64,000 nt of DNA from Lactarius indigo. Taxonomy: Eukaryota > Basidiomycota > Agaricomycetes > Russulales > Russulaceae. The stretch is taken from contig JAFKAC010000002.1 of the NCBI GenBank assembly GCA_025766275.1, forward strand, positions 496,001-560,000, in the 5' to 3' direction. Each line of letters opens with the position of its first letter. Within the stretch, counting starts at the first letter, position 1. The position numbers were made by a program, and so were the translations under genes. The notes below the pieces were generated by a model. The model saw nothing but the letters and a program-made list of their open reading frames with translations. It was not told the origin of the DNA and ran no database searches. Positions 47,774 to 59,705 of this stretch are shown in pieces.

Positions 47774-50756
47774 CTAGTTATTTATACGTTTCTGAAGGTA
47801 GAACTGTTTAACAAGGTCGTCAGCATGCATATCCTCCTTCCTGACCCACTTGTTCTCCGACGATGGGAATCCCTTCCATTTGATCAGGTATTCCAGTTTA
47901 TGCCCTTTATGTCGTCGTACATCCAAGATGGCTTCGACTTCCTGTTCTTCTTCACCATCGATTAGATCAGGTGGTGGTGGTGTGAATGCAGGTCCGTATG
48001 CTTCGGTCTCACGGAACGGGAAGAGAAGGTCTACGTGGAAGACATCATGTATCTTCATGGTTTCTGGAAGTCGTAACTTGTATGCCACTGGTGATATCTT
48101 CTGCGTGATTGTGAAGGGACCGTATCGTTTCGGTGCTAATTTTTTTGAGGGTGCTGTCACTTTGAGATTACGTCCATCCAACCATACTTGATCACCTTCC
48201 TGATAGGTAACGTGGGGTTCTCTTGTTTTGTACCGTCTCAGGATGGCTTGAGCGGCGTGTAGACGTGCTTCCTGAATCTTGAGTAATCGATCCGTTGCCG
48301 TCGGAGATTTGTTCTCTTCGTCTGCTTCGATGTTCACTGTGGGATTCATACCGAATAATAGCTCATGGGGGGTTTGTTTGGTCACGTCGTGTGGCCAGGA
48401 GTTATGTGCATATTCTGCGATTGGCAAGTATTGGTCCCAGTCATCTTGGCCTTGTTGTCTTACCCAGTGTCGCAGGTATTGTTCCACCCAGGCGTTCAAC
48501 CTTTCCGTCTGTCTGTCTGTTCGTGGGTGGAAGGCGGTGCTCAGGTTCTGTTGGACGCCTGTCTGTTTGCAAATTGCTGTAGCAAAGGCGCTTGTGAATC
48601 TGGGGTCCCGATCGGAGATAATTCGTTTCGGGATACCAAACCATGGGAATACGTGTCGGAGATACAAGGTGGCTATTCCTTCTCCTGTGATTTGTTTGGT
48701 ACATGGGATGAACTTTGTTGCCTTGCTGCAACCTTGATCTACGATGGTGAGAATGGCGTCATATTTCCCTGTTGACGGTAGATCTGTTATCAGGTCTAGG
48801 CTGATGTATTGGAACGGGCCTTCTTCTGCCGGTACGTTCACGTGTTGCAAGGGTGCTTTGCCTTGTGTTCTGCTTTTGTTCATCTGGCATGTTGGACATC
48901 CCTTGATGTATTGTTCCGCGAATTCTTTTAGTCCTTGTCCTGTGTATCGCCTCTTTACAAGTGCCCAGGTGTTTGCTATCCCTGGGTGTCCTGCTGTTGG
49001 GGCACTATGACATTCTTGTAGGGCTTTCCGTCGTTCATCGTCTGTAGACAGTGTGATGAGGCGTGAAAGAAGATGACGTGAAAAAAGATGGTCAGGGAGG
49101 ATGGTTACGTTGTCGTTGATGGAATCCACCCCCGCATCAAGGTCTGGACGTCGGGAGAGTAGGTCAGCGACTGTGTTGGAGTGGCCAGGGATGTGCTGCA
49201 GGGTAAAATCGAATTCGGCTAGGGTTTCCATCCAGCGCGCCTGCCTTCCTGAAATTTTCTGGGGTGCACGGAAGTATGACAGGTTATTGTGATCGGTGAG
49301 TACAGAAATGGGGTGCCTAGCACCTAGGAGATGATGGCGCCAGTGTCGGAAAGCCTTCACGATTGCCAGCAGTTTGCGATCATAGATGTCGTAATTTATC
49401 TCCGCCGGAAGGAGAGAGGCAGAAAAGAACGTGACAGGGTGTGAATGTCCATCATTTTGAGGTTGAGAGAGCGTAGCTCCAATAGCGAATTTTGATGCGT
49501 CTGTCTGGACTGTAAAGGGTTTGCTGTAATCAATGGTAGCTAGGACGGGTCGTGAAGCAAAGCGTTCTTTCAGTGTAAGAAATGCGGTTTGCTGAGCATC
49601 GCCCCAGGCGAAAGCGGTCCCTTTTTTTGTTAGATTGTGAAGGGGGCGTGCGATTCGTGCGTAATCGGCGATGAATGGCTTGTAGAAATTACTGAAACCT
49701 AGAAAGGACCGAACTTCTGTGACGGAACGTGGAGTTGGCCAGTCCAGTAGTCCGGCGAGTTTGACTGTATCCATCTCAATGCCTTCTTTTCCAATGATGA
49801 TGCCTAGATATTCGACTGAGGTGCGGAGGAATTTACACTTTTCTGGTTTAAGGAATAGGTCGTTGTTTTGAAGTATATGGAGTACTTGTCTGATCCGTTC
49901 GAGATGTTCTTCTCGAGACCCTTTTGTCGTGACAAGGATATCATCCATATAGACTTTCAACCATCCCTGTGCGACCTCATTTCGGAATAGGTCATCCATC
50001 ATCGTTTGGAAGGTGGCAGGGCTATTCGTTAAACCGAAGAACATGACCAATGGTTCAAATAAGCCTCGATTTGTCTTGAACGCCGCTTTCCATTGATCGC
50101 CATCCTTGATGCGGATGTTGTTGTACCCCCACCTGATATCCATCGTTGTATACCAATCATTTCCAGGGGCATGGGTGACGAGGTCGGCAATAAGGGGAAG
50201 AGGGTATCGGTTCTTCCTAGTCCAAGCGTTAAGTCGTCAATAGTCTTGAATGGGTCAGAGCTTCCCGTCTTTCTTTTTGACGAAGAAGAAAGGAGCTGCG
50301 TATGGCGAATTGGAGGGGCGGATATACTGTTTTTCCATATGTTCTTTTAGAAATTTGTCTAGTGCCGCTTGTTTGTCCTGGGTCAATGGATAGACTTTAC
50401 AATCTAAAGTGGCCGGCGCATCCTCCAAGAGGTCAATAGCATGGTCCCACCGTTTTGGTTCTGGGAACCGTTGGGCTTCTTGTTCGCTAAACACCTTTTC
50501 AAAGTTGTGAAGTTCTTCTGGGACTAGTTCCTTCCAAGACTTTTCAGTTTTGTCGTGGGCGGCTTCAGCAAGTTTTTGAGAGTGAGTTGTCTTGCAAATC
50601 CTCATGATGATTTCGTTGTCTTCATCTAAGTGTAAGGCTTTGAGAAACCATCGTTGAGGGTGTGCAAATATGGCAGGGTTATTTTCTGGTTCTTCCCAGT
50701 TCAACTTTACTAAGTTTGAGGCCATCCATGGGTAACCTAGGATCATCTGGTCCGTC
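47774..50756 (-). pseudogene. pol: pol of F, 3' part (PR end to chromodomain), two nonsense codons
   Basis: Resumes the pol frame after the solo-LTR insertion with DQMILGYPW. It contains RT (YMDDIL), RNase H (QTDASKFAIGATL), integrase HHCC and DDE core (SDRDPRF), GPF, and a chromodomain (YLIKWKGFPSSENKW) that has Q instead of the first aromatic residue of the cage. TGA codons at 50257-50255 and 50239-50237 replace arginines that families A and D keep (KLRP, DYR). Confidence 0.9.
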
Positions 50757-51109
50757 TGTCACGAACTCTCCTACTACCTTTCTTTTTCTGCCCTTATCTG
50801 ATCTATTCCCCTTCTTGGCAGTTGCCCATCTAGACCTATGCTTCCCCCTTATCTGATTGTTCTAGCACCTTCTGTGCTATTCCTATTCATCCTTCTTCCG
50901 CCTTGCTGGCATGACACCATCTTGCACAACGTTGACACCACCTTGCCAGCACATATCTTTCTATCTATAGCAACCAGTAGCACTATGCGCTCAGGCGCAA
51001 TCCTGTACTATATAAGGAACCCTGTAGTGCGCCTTAGCTCCTTAGCTTTGGCTTAATCAATCATCTGCGTTGTATCTCCATTGACTCCTTGAGTGCTTCA
51101 GTCCCTTCA

Positions 51110-51608
51110 TGTTACGTTTCGACCCTTACTGTACTGGTTGCAACTACGGCGGTAAGGTAGATTAGTTGCGGACTTACGATAGGCGATTACGAGTACGATA
51201 GGAGATTGCACGCTGATTGCTGACTGAGGACTATGCCACTAATACTAGTAGTAGTAGTATTAGGGTTCGAGCTACTTACGCGATACGTTGGACGCTACAT
51301 TACTGTGACTCATAGCAGCGCTTGAAAGCCTGCTCAACTTGTATTTAAGTTGTCTTGTGAAGACCAAGATACGCCATCTTGGTCTTCTTGAATCGTCACT
51401 TGCTTCTTCTCTCTTTCTCCCTTCTCGCCTCTTTCTCTGTCATCTTTCGCAAACGGTGCGCCTTCAAACGTTCACCACCACTTGGACTTGGACCTTCGTG
51501 TCTTCAAGATATCTGTCACGTCTGAACCTTCGTGTCTTCAGAAGCCTTCGCTAAGTTGTTATCGCCTCTATAGAGCTTAAGTCAAGCTAACGTCGTGACG
51601 ACGTTACA
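51110..51608 (+). repeat. 5' LTR of A2 (499 bp)
   Basis: Predicted core promoter TATTTAA at 51342-51348. Predicted transcript start at 51376 (A of atcttggtctt). A hairpin with 12-bp arms (51359-51370 and 51376-51387) spans the U3/R border. The leader from 51376 to the gag start lacks any ATG. Confidence 0.95.
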
Positions 51609-51610
51609 TT

Positions 51611-51621
51611 AAGACCAAGAT
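51611..51621 (+). other. Self-priming primer-binding site of A2
   Basis: aagaccaagat, two bases (tt) after the LTR, is the exact reverse complement of 51376-51386. The arrangement equals that of the fission-yeast Tf1 self-primer, which also uses the first 11 nt of its RNA. I could not match the site to a common tRNA 3' end. Confidence 0.75.
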
Positions 51622-51627
51622 CCCACC

Positions 51628-53712
51628 GTGGCCGTAACAACAAGAGACCAGTGGACGAGCTTCCGTCCATATTCGCTCCCGAGAAGAGGAGAACGTAACG
51701 TCCCCACGCGCTTTCTACAAGCCGCTAGTTGGAGGGAAAGACAAGAGGAAACCGGATACTTTGTAGAGTTCAACGGACCAAGCAGGTTCCGACCAGTTGA
51801 GTTCAACTTCGACCACTTGTGTTGGACAGAGGTTGTGTGGAACCCCATAGATTCCCAGTGGGACGTCATACGACCAGCAGGACCTAGATACCAGTGCGAT
51901 ATCGACGCCCGAGAACTGAACAGCCGAGCAGATTGGGGCCCTATTGACGGACAAGTACGAGAACACTCCACCGGAGAAGTAATATCGGAAGAAGAAGAAG
52001 AGCGAAGCCAAGACGAAAGTGAGGGACGAGAGCCAAATCAGACAGAGACTAGCGGAGGAGCAATACAAGATCTCCTCATCGAACGAGCTGAGTCCGCACA
52101 CATTACAGAACCAGAACCAATTCACATCCGATCGCCAGCCATTATGGCAACAATTACGAGAGCAATGGAGGAAGTTACAATTGAAGAAGCTCGCGCAATA
52201 CGAGAAGAAGCACGAGAAATCCTCATGCCCATCAACCCGGAAACCGGGGTACGAATGACTGCAGACGACGCAGCCATTTTCCGAGCCATAGGATCAGATC
52301 GAGGAGACCCCCCATCCGGACGACAACCAGCACTAGACCTCCCACCAGGAATGGGAGGACCGAACGGAGACCCGCCACCGCCACCAGGAGGAGGCATCCC
52401 GTTTGATCTACGAAGAACCGAACCACCAAGGATACCGCCTAGGGGACCGCCAGGAGGCGGAGGAGGCGATGGCGGCGGAGAAGGAGGTGGTGCAGACGCC
52501 GGCGGAGGAAGACATCACAATGAAAAACTAACCGGCGAGCCACCTTCCATTTTTGACGGAGACAGACTCAAAGTAGACCAATTTCTAACACAGTGGCATG
52601 TCTACTGGGGCATGAACCTGGACGCCCCCATCATGCGCAACGACTACAGAAGATGCCTTCTGTTTCTTTCGTACATCAAAGGCGGAGCAGTCAGCGAATG
52701 GGTCCTATCCTTCCTGAACTGGCTCAACAGGCAAATACAACGAGGGATAAGTCCCTACACTCGCGACCTATGGAACGCCGTGGCCGATGGGTTTAGTCAA
52801 AGGTTCGAGAACACGCTGGAAAGGGAACAAGCTCAAGCCATACTGAGGAAGGGTTACAAAATGACGGGAGAGGACATTGACAAGTACGTCAATGACTTCG
52901 AACAGCTCGCACGGAAGGCTCACTATCGCCTCAATGAACCCCAAACCATTGACCTCTTTACGTCGGGTCTACCCAAGGAACTGTTTAAAAACGCGTTCCA
53001 GTTTGACGACCCCGTTACGTTCGATGACTGGAAAAGAGCCGTCCTCAAACGGCAGAAGAACTACATTCATCTCAAGGCGAGGCTCAATGAGTACAAGAAT
53101 ACAATGGTGCAACCCAAGAAACAGGGCGGCAATGCAGGGTGGACGCTCCCACAAAACCTGCCACAAACTAACCCGTGGGCGATGGACACCTCGGCCGACC
53201 GTGCAAAGGTAAGGCTCGCGGGGTCCGAAGACATTGATTTCAACAAACTGCCACATCGCAATTGGCCTACGCCACCGTTCCCGCCGAGAGGAGGACCAGG
53301 AGCTAGAGGACGAGGAAGGGGAGGATCTCGAAGGGACTTAAGGAACGTCCTTTGTTATAACTGTCACGCTCCCGGCCATCTCTCACGAAACTGTCCGCAT
53401 CCGCGTACGCAGCAACCGTGGCAAGCTGCCCCATCAAGTAGTCGCATAACCGAAACTACGGGGTATCCTCAAGGGCCCATTTCGCAGTACACGCCGTCGC
53501 AATACGCGCCTTCACAGTACGCACCGTCGCTGCCCGGATACATGTTGCCGGCGCCGAGTGTAACACCCGCACCCCAAATTAATGCGGCGAGTACGAAGAC
53601 AGCAGGAGAACAGGCCAAAGAATGGCTCACACAGGTGGCCAACAGTACGGATGAAGTGAAAGATCTTATACTGCAAGATCTGTGGGGAAAAGAGGGTTTT
53701 CGGGACGCCTGA
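51628..53712 (+). CDS. gag: gag of A2 (694 codons, probable GTG start)
   Basis: Structural polyprotein. The N-terminal domain (residues 1-110, YFVEFNGP, RPVEFNF, CDIDARELNSRAD) is followed by an acidic stretch, a Gly/Pro-rich linker (220-300), a capsid-like Retrotrans_gag domain (about 310-490), and a zinc knuckle CYNCHAPGHLSRNC. A Tyr/Pro/Ser repeat (QYTPSQYAPSQYAPS) and AKEWL...DLWGKEGF end it. The frame has no ATG before codon 173 (52144). GTG at 51628 lies in the context CCACC-GTG-G, and copy A3 also has GTG there. The stop TGA is at 53710. No nonsense codon inside. Confidence 0.88.
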   Translation: MAVTTRDQWTSFRPYSLPRRGERNVPTRFLQAASWRERQEETGYFVEFNGPSRFRPVEFNFDHLCWTEVVWNPIDSQWDVIRPAGPRYQCDIDARELNSRADWGPIDGQVREHSTGEVISEEEEERSQDESEGREPNQTETSGGAIQDLLIERAESAHITEPEPIHIRSPAIMATITRAMEEVTIEEARAIREEAREILMPINPETGVRMTADDAAIFRAIGSDRGDPPSGRQPALDLPPGMGGPNGDPPPPPGGGIPFDLRRTEPPRIPPRGPPGGGGGDGGGEGGGADAGGGRHHNEKLTGEPPSIFDGDRLKVDQFLTQWHVYWGMNLDAPIMRNDYRRCLLFLSYIKGGAVSEWVLSFLNWLNRQIQRGISPYTRDLWNAVADGFSQRFENTLEREQAQAILRKGYKMTGEDIDKYVNDFEQLARKAHYRLNEPQTIDLFTSGLPKELFKNAFQFDDPVTFDDWKRAVLKRQKNYIHLKARLNEYKNTMVQPKKQGGNAGWTLPQNLPQTNPWAMDTSADRAKVRLAGSEDIDFNKLPHRNWPTPPFPPRGGPGARGRGRGGSRRDLRNVLCYNCHAPGHLSRNCPHPRTQQPWQAAPSSSRITETTGYPQGPISQYTPSQYAPSQYAPSLPGYMLPAPSVTPAPQINAASTKTAGEQAKEWLTQVANSTDEVKDLILQDLWGKEGFRDA
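53694..53700 (+). other. Candidate -1 frameshift heptamer G GGT TTT (gag-pol, A2)
   Basis: Aligned to the gag frame as G GGT TTT, 9 bases before the gag stop. Pol opens in the -1 frame at 53700. Identical to 694-700. Confidence 0.6.
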
Positions 53713-56700
53713 ACCCGTCAGTCTGGGTGAGGGCTCTTCAATGTAATTCTGTAATTGTGACAACGTGCTACCGATCTATGAGAATCCCAGTGACTGTCTG
53801 AACAAATTACCAAACGACTGAAACAAATGCGCTAGTCGACTCTGGCGCAACCGACAACTTCATCCGACCCAGCCTGGCCAAATGGGCTGGCATCCAGACA
53901 CAGCTTCTGAACACCCCTCGCAAGATATGGAACATAGACAACACGGAAAATAAAGCTGGGTTAATCACTCATTATGTTAACCTAGAGGTAAAAACACGAG
54001 GACAGATAAAGCAAATGACCTTCCTGGTCACCGACCTTGGAAGCGAAGACATGGTACTAGGCTATCCGTGGCTAAGTGCATTCGAACCAACTATCAGCTG
54101 GGCCACCGCCACCATGCATCCCGACATGCAGCCAGTAATGTTAGCAACCAGCGAAGCACTGCTATCAACAACGGCCATTCGAGCCCTTATTGTGGCCGAA
54201 AAAGAAGACATTGTACGGGAACTAGAAGACGAAACGTTCGCTCGAGCTACCACCTCGACGGAATTAGCCATACAAGCGAAACAACAACAGACGGCAGCAA
54301 CGCTCCCTCAGGAATACGTAATGTTCACCAGACTTTTCAACGAGCAAGCCTCGCACCGCTTCCCCCCGGCAAGACCGTGGGATCATGCGATAGACTTCAA
54401 GCCATCCGCGCTGGCCGCCATCGACTGCAAAATCTACCCTATGACCCAAAAAGAAGAAGGCGAACTCAAGGAGTTCCTAGAGGAGAAACTGAAGCAAGGG
54501 TATCTACGCCCTTCTATCTCTCCGTACGCATCCTCTTTCTTCTTTATCAAAAAGAAGGACGGAAAACTACGCCCGGTACAGGACTACCGGGTCATCAACT
54601 CCCACACCATCCGGAACCAATACCCGTTACCGTTAATACAAGACCTCATCCTTGACCTCAGTAACGCCCACATCTACATGAAACTCGACGTCCAGTGGGG
54701 CTACAACAACATACGCATTCGCGATGGCGACCAGGAAAAAGCCGCGTTCAAGACTAAATTCGGCCTCTTCGAACCTACGGTGATGTTCTTCGGGCTCACC
54801 AATTCCCCCACCACCTTCCAAGCCATGATGAACCACATCTATCGCGACACCATAGCAAAACACGAACGGCTGGGCACTACCATACGCGTCTACATGGACG
54901 ACATCGGTATCGCTACTCACTTCGACCACGATCTAACAGCCCATGTGAACGCCGTCCGCGACGTTTTGCGCGTTGCGGAGGAACATGACCTCTACTTCAA
55001 ACTCGAAAAGTGCCTGTTCCATCAACCGCGGATGGATTACCTGGGGGTAATCCTTGAGAGGGGGGTGACCCGAATGGACCCCGTAAAAGTTCAAGGAATC
55101 AAGGACTGGCCAACACCGACAAAGGTCAAAGACGTCCGTTCCTTCCTCGGTTTCTGTAACTTTTACAGACTCTTCATCCGCGGTTTCGCAACTCACGCGA
55201 AGCCACTCACTAAACTGACACGGAAGGACGAAGAATGGCGATGGACTGAAGAAGAAGAAAAGGCGTTTAACACCCTAAAACGGCTCGTAACGGAGGAACC
55301 GGTACTAGCACACCCCGTCCTTCAAGACCCATTCGAACTGGAAGTAGACGCTTCGGGCTATGCGGTGGGAGCCGTATTACTACAAAGAAAATCTGACAGC
55401 AAGCGACACCCCATAGGGTATTACTCAGCGACGCTCTCCGAAGCCGAAAGAAACTACGACATCTACGACCTAGAACTGCTCGCGATAGTCAAGGCCCTGC
55501 GAAATTGGCGACCACTTCTCGCAGGTGCCCCTCACAAAATCAAAATCTACTCGGATCATCTAAACCTGCAGTACTGGAAGTCGCCGCAGAAGATCAGCAG
55601 GCGGGTCGCTAGGGAAGTACTCGAACTCTCGGAATACGACTTCGAGATTCACCACATTAAGGGAAAGAACAACGGGCGGGCAGACGCATTGTCAAGACGA
55701 CCGGACTACGACCAAGGCGTTGAGGACAACAGCGAAGTAGTAGTCTTACCCCCCGAAGTCTTTGTACGAACCCTTAACACAGCGCGTACCTTCGTCGCCA
55801 ACCCGAACCTACTACAACCACGCCACCAACAAGACGAAAAAGTGATCAAGGTATGGATCGACCCTTACCGCCTCAAGAAAATAGAGGGGGAATGGTACAA
55901 GGACGGCAGGTTCGTAATCACAGGACCAGCATCGACTCAACGAGTACTAATACACGACCACCACGACTTACCAATACATGGCCATCCGGGAATTTCGAAA
56001 ACTCAACGCATTCTGGAGAGACACTACTGGTGGCTGCGACTCCGAAGAGACGTGTATGAATACGTGCAAGGCTGCGCAGAATGTCAAAGAAACAAAGTCA
56101 ACACGAGGCCTATACGAGCCGCGCTACACCCCATCACGCCAATACTAGAAGCCACACCGTTCCATACGGTGGCTGTGGACTTCATCACCAAACTCCCCAT
56201 TTCCAAGGGCTACGACAGCATACTAACTGTCACAGACCACGACTGTAGCAAGGCCTCAATCTTTATCCCGTGCCGAGAAGAAATCACTGCGGAAGAAACG
56301 GCGACTTTGTATGTCGCCCAGGTGTTCAAACGCTTCGGACTGCCGCGTAAAATAATCAGCGACCGTGACCCACGTTTCACATCCAAGTTTACCAGGGAAG
56401 TATGCCGTATCCTGGGGATTCAGCAGAACATATCAACCGCATATCACCCACGCACTGATGGACAGTCCGAGCGAACTAATCAGTGGCTGGAGCAGTACCT
56501 ACGCTTCTGGGTGAATGAGCGACAAGATAACTGGGAAGCTTATCTACCAATAGCCGAATTTGCGCACAATAACTGGCCGCATGAACACACCAAAAAGTCG
56601 CCGTTCCAACTTCTGATGGGATATGACCCACAAGCGGACTGGACGGATAAGCCATCTCCCATCCCCCTTGCAACCGCACGACTGACGCAACTGAAAGAAG

Positions 56701-58421
56701 CTAGAGACGACGCCCAACGCCTCATAAAGAAGGCGCAAGAGTCATGGGTACGCAACAAAGATACGCCCAAGTTCAACATCAACGACCTCGTGTGGCTCGA
56801 AGGCAAACATCTCCGCACTAATCAGCCTACAGCGAAATTAGCGGCGCGACGCCACGGACCCTTTTGGGTGGTACAGGTGATGTCCCCCTACAATTATCGA
56901 TTGGAACTTCCCACGCAGTGGAGCATCCATCCAGTGTTTCACATCGATCTTCTCACACCGTACAAACAAACTTCCCTGCACGGGGAAAACTTCACACGGC
57001 CACCACCCGAACTGATAGATGGAGAAGAGGAATACGAAGTCGAGGCCATTCTAGACACTCGGCACTTCGGCAGAGGGAGGCGCCTCCAATACTTGATCAA
57101 ATGGAAGGGGTATCCAGACTCGGAGAACCAGTGGGTCAACAAAGATGACGTCTTTGCGCCGGAAGCACTTCGTCTATACCAGGAAGCGCAAACCCACGGT
57201 AAAAGGGATAAAGTAGGGGTCGCTCGAACCGAGGACAGTCATCCCCTCTTCCTTCGCTCAACCACCACCCTCATGCCCACTTCCCCACTACGACATGTCA
57301 CACAGGCGCAGCTCCTCGACTCCCTTGCAGAAGACGCCCGCGCCCTCTTGGCAGAGGACAGCGACACCGAAGTTCCCAACACTCAGCTCACGCCATGGAC
57401 GCCTCTTACACCAGCAGAAGGGCCCATCACCGCGCAAGAATGGATCAACGTCATCACTAGATTCCCAGATCCAACAACCACTCCCGACGACGACCGAGCC
57501 GTCGTCCACGTCTTCCGAAACGATCGCGGTGAGCGCGAACCCATCGCCGCTATCCCCCCAAGCGACGACCTCATCGGCGTTCGCGGAGTTTTCCCGAGCA
57601 ACGACCAGCGTTCAAGCGCTGATGGAGTACGAGTTGGAGGGTTGGAAGAGGGTAGCGGCAGCGTGGCAGAAGGAACAGCTGGACTCAGCAGCGGCCCGAC
57701 TGAGGGAGATGCGCGAGCGGCGGCAGCGATGGCGGCAGCTGAGGCTGGCCATGACGACGAAGATTATTACCCGGCGAGACACACCTTCCTTCGAACGAAA
57801 CGCGACCCTAATAATCCCCTCATCACGCCCTGGCTCGTCTACTCCGACGGGTCCCCCATGTATCGAGGACGTGTGCGCGTGCCTGGTGCCGCCGATCACC
57901 GTCCGTTCACCGCCGCCGAGGACCCTGCGCATGTCATTGCGCCTGAAGGGTTCCGGGCGAACCGACGACCCCATCACATTCGATACCCCATCACCGGACC
58001 AGATGGAGTAGAGAGGGACGCGTCGCACGTCCAGATCATCGGGGGGGCAGACCCCCTCATATTAGGGGTTATACCGGGTTCGCCACACGTTTACGGTAAG
58101 CCCCTCTACGCAGAACCCCACGTATCCGCGGCGCTCCGCCCCACGTATCCGCACGAAGACCTCGTGGTCTTCGAAGCGGACAAGATCACTGACCGCGCGC
58201 TCAATCGCATCAACGACGAGTCGCTCACCGCGGAGGTTACGCGCTTCCGCGCGGCCAGCTACGAGCTGGATCGACTCCGGGCGAGGGTGAGCCAACTCCG
58301 CGCAATGATCGAGTGCGCACAAGACGATTGGCGCGACGCAATCTACCGCTTAGAGCGCGCCACCGCGTTGGAGCACATTGCCGACGAACAACGCGATTGG
58401 CCGGCCCGTGACTTCCGGTGA
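53700..58421 (+). pseudogene. pol: pol of A2 (PR-RT-RH-IN-chromodomain plus C-terminal domain), one nonsense codon
   Basis: Protease LVDSGATDNFI (about 53840), RT YMDDIG (about 54895), RNase H EVDASGYAVGAVL (about 55340), integrase zinc finger and DDE core (SDRDPRF, DGQSERTNQ), GPF, chromodomain YLIKWKGYPDSENQW (about 57090-57140). About 420 residues follow, ending in the ORF3-like domain (YGKPLYAE, LTAEVTRFR). The single TGA at 53799-53801 stands where A1 has an arginine codon. The remaining 1,540 codons are open. Because of this TGA, normal Gag-Pol synthesis would fail unless read through. Confidence 0.93.
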
Positions 58422-58452
58422 GCCAGGGGTCTCACGCTAGAAAGGGAGGTGA

Positions 58453-58951
58453 TGTTACGTTTCGACCCTTACTGTACTGGTTGCAACTACGGTGGTAAGG
58501 TAGATTAGTTGCGGACTTACGATAGGCGATTACGAGTACGATAGGAGATTGCGCGCTGATTGCTGACTGAGGACTATGCCACTAATACTAGTAGTAGTAG
58601 TATTAGGGTTCGAGCTACTTACGCGATACATTGGATGCTACATTACTGTGACTCATAGCAGCGCTTGAAAGCCTGCTCAACTTGTATTTAAGTTGTCTTG
58701 TGAAGACCAAGATACGCCATCTTGGTCTTCTTGAATCGTCACTTGCTTCTTCTCTCTTTCTCCCTTCTCACCTCTTTCTCTGTCATCTTTCGCAAATGGT
58801 GCGCCTTCGAACGTTCACCACCACTTGGACTTGGACCTTCGTGTCTTCAAGATATCTGTCACGTCTGAACCTTCGTGTCTTCAGAAGCCTTCGCTAAGTT
58901 GTTATCGCCTCTATAGAGCTCAAGTCAAGCTAACGTCGTGACGACGTTACA
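58453..58951 (+). repeat. 3' LTR of A2 (499 bp)
   Basis: Same length as the 5' LTR with eight substitutions and no indel. All eight are transitions; seven are at CpG sites. Confidence 0.97.
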
Positions 58952-59344
58952 CTTCAGCACTCAAAGCCCTTGACCCTGAACCTCTGGCCCTTGACCCTTA
59001 TCCTCTTTGGGTCATTCCCCTCTCAGCCTCTGTGCAGGCTTCCCCTTGACTTCGCTCTTACCCTCTTTCTGTCTTACTGGTCAGCCCAGTGACACATGAC
59101 CTTTGGACTTAGGCCTCCGCGCTCGTCCATTGCCACAGACTCAGTCACCTTAGCACAAGGGACTGTTACAGAAGGACCTTCCCACCTTAGCACAGGGGAA
59201 TTGCCACAGACTCAGTTACCTTGATACAGGAGCTGTTACAGAAGACCTTAGGAGTCCTCCCACTCAGTGGGGATCCGACTCAGAGTCCTTTGCCTCAGGC
59301 AGGATCTGTTACAGAACAACACACGCCCCCGCAGAGGCGTGACA

Positions 59345-59705
59345 CCGTCCCTAGGTCGGCAATATAGAATCGGTGCAGCCGTCCGAGCGTAATTCGACTT
59401 ATATCGTGATCTATCCAAAGGTCTAGATCGACATAATGGGTGACGCTTCCACTTTTGTTGACAGTTCCGTCAACGTTTCTGATAACTCGTGGTCGTTGGA
59501 GCGCATGTGGGGTTAAGCTCAGTTTGTCGATGAGTTCTTGGGTTATGAAGTTATGGGTGGCCCCAGTATCAACCAGGGCTTCGGCCGTTTCGTATCTTCG
59601 TGCGTAAGGAAATTTGATCTTCATTTTTAGAGCGTTTACTTTAGGTACAAAGATACTACTAGGGAGAAGAGCTCGGATCCAGGCCGAAGGACCAGAGCTT
59701 AGAGA
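59345..59705 (-). pseudogene. pol: pol of F, 5' part (protease), cut by the solo LTR
   Basis: Opens in the -1 frame of gag at 59705. It shows SGPSAWIRAL, like the Pol start of A and D, then the protease active site LVDTGATHNFI. The frame leaves the element at FYIADLG and resumes at 50751. Confidence 0.9.

Larger units (their letters stand above)
51110..58951 (+). mobile_element. Complete Ty3/Gypsy chromovirus A2 (7842 bp)
   Basis: LTRs of 499 bp each (51110-51608 and 58453-58951), TSD cttca at 51105-51109 and 58952-58956. Internal order: PBS, gag, pol with chromodomain and C-terminal extension, polypurine tract (AAAGGGAGGTGA). The only lesion I found is a TGA at 53799-53801 near the start of pol. 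It is the youngest layer of the nest. Confidence 0.97.
50757..59344 (+). repeat. Solo LTR (about 741 bp) of an unidentified family, split by A2
   Basis: Without A2 and one cttca copy, 50757-51109 and 58957-59344 form one unit with TGTCAC...GTGACA ends, flanked by the 5-bp duplication ccgtc (50752-50756 and 59345-59349). It contains TATATAAGG at about 51010, and no coding sequence or internal region. Size, ends and TSD fit a solo LTR left by recombination. The plus orientation is inferred from the TATA box. Confidence 0.82.

Noticed and set aside
50757..59344. Reading the flanks of A2 as part of element F
   Set aside because: They have their own TGTCAC/GTGACA ends and ccgtc duplication, and F pol is continuous only when they are left out.
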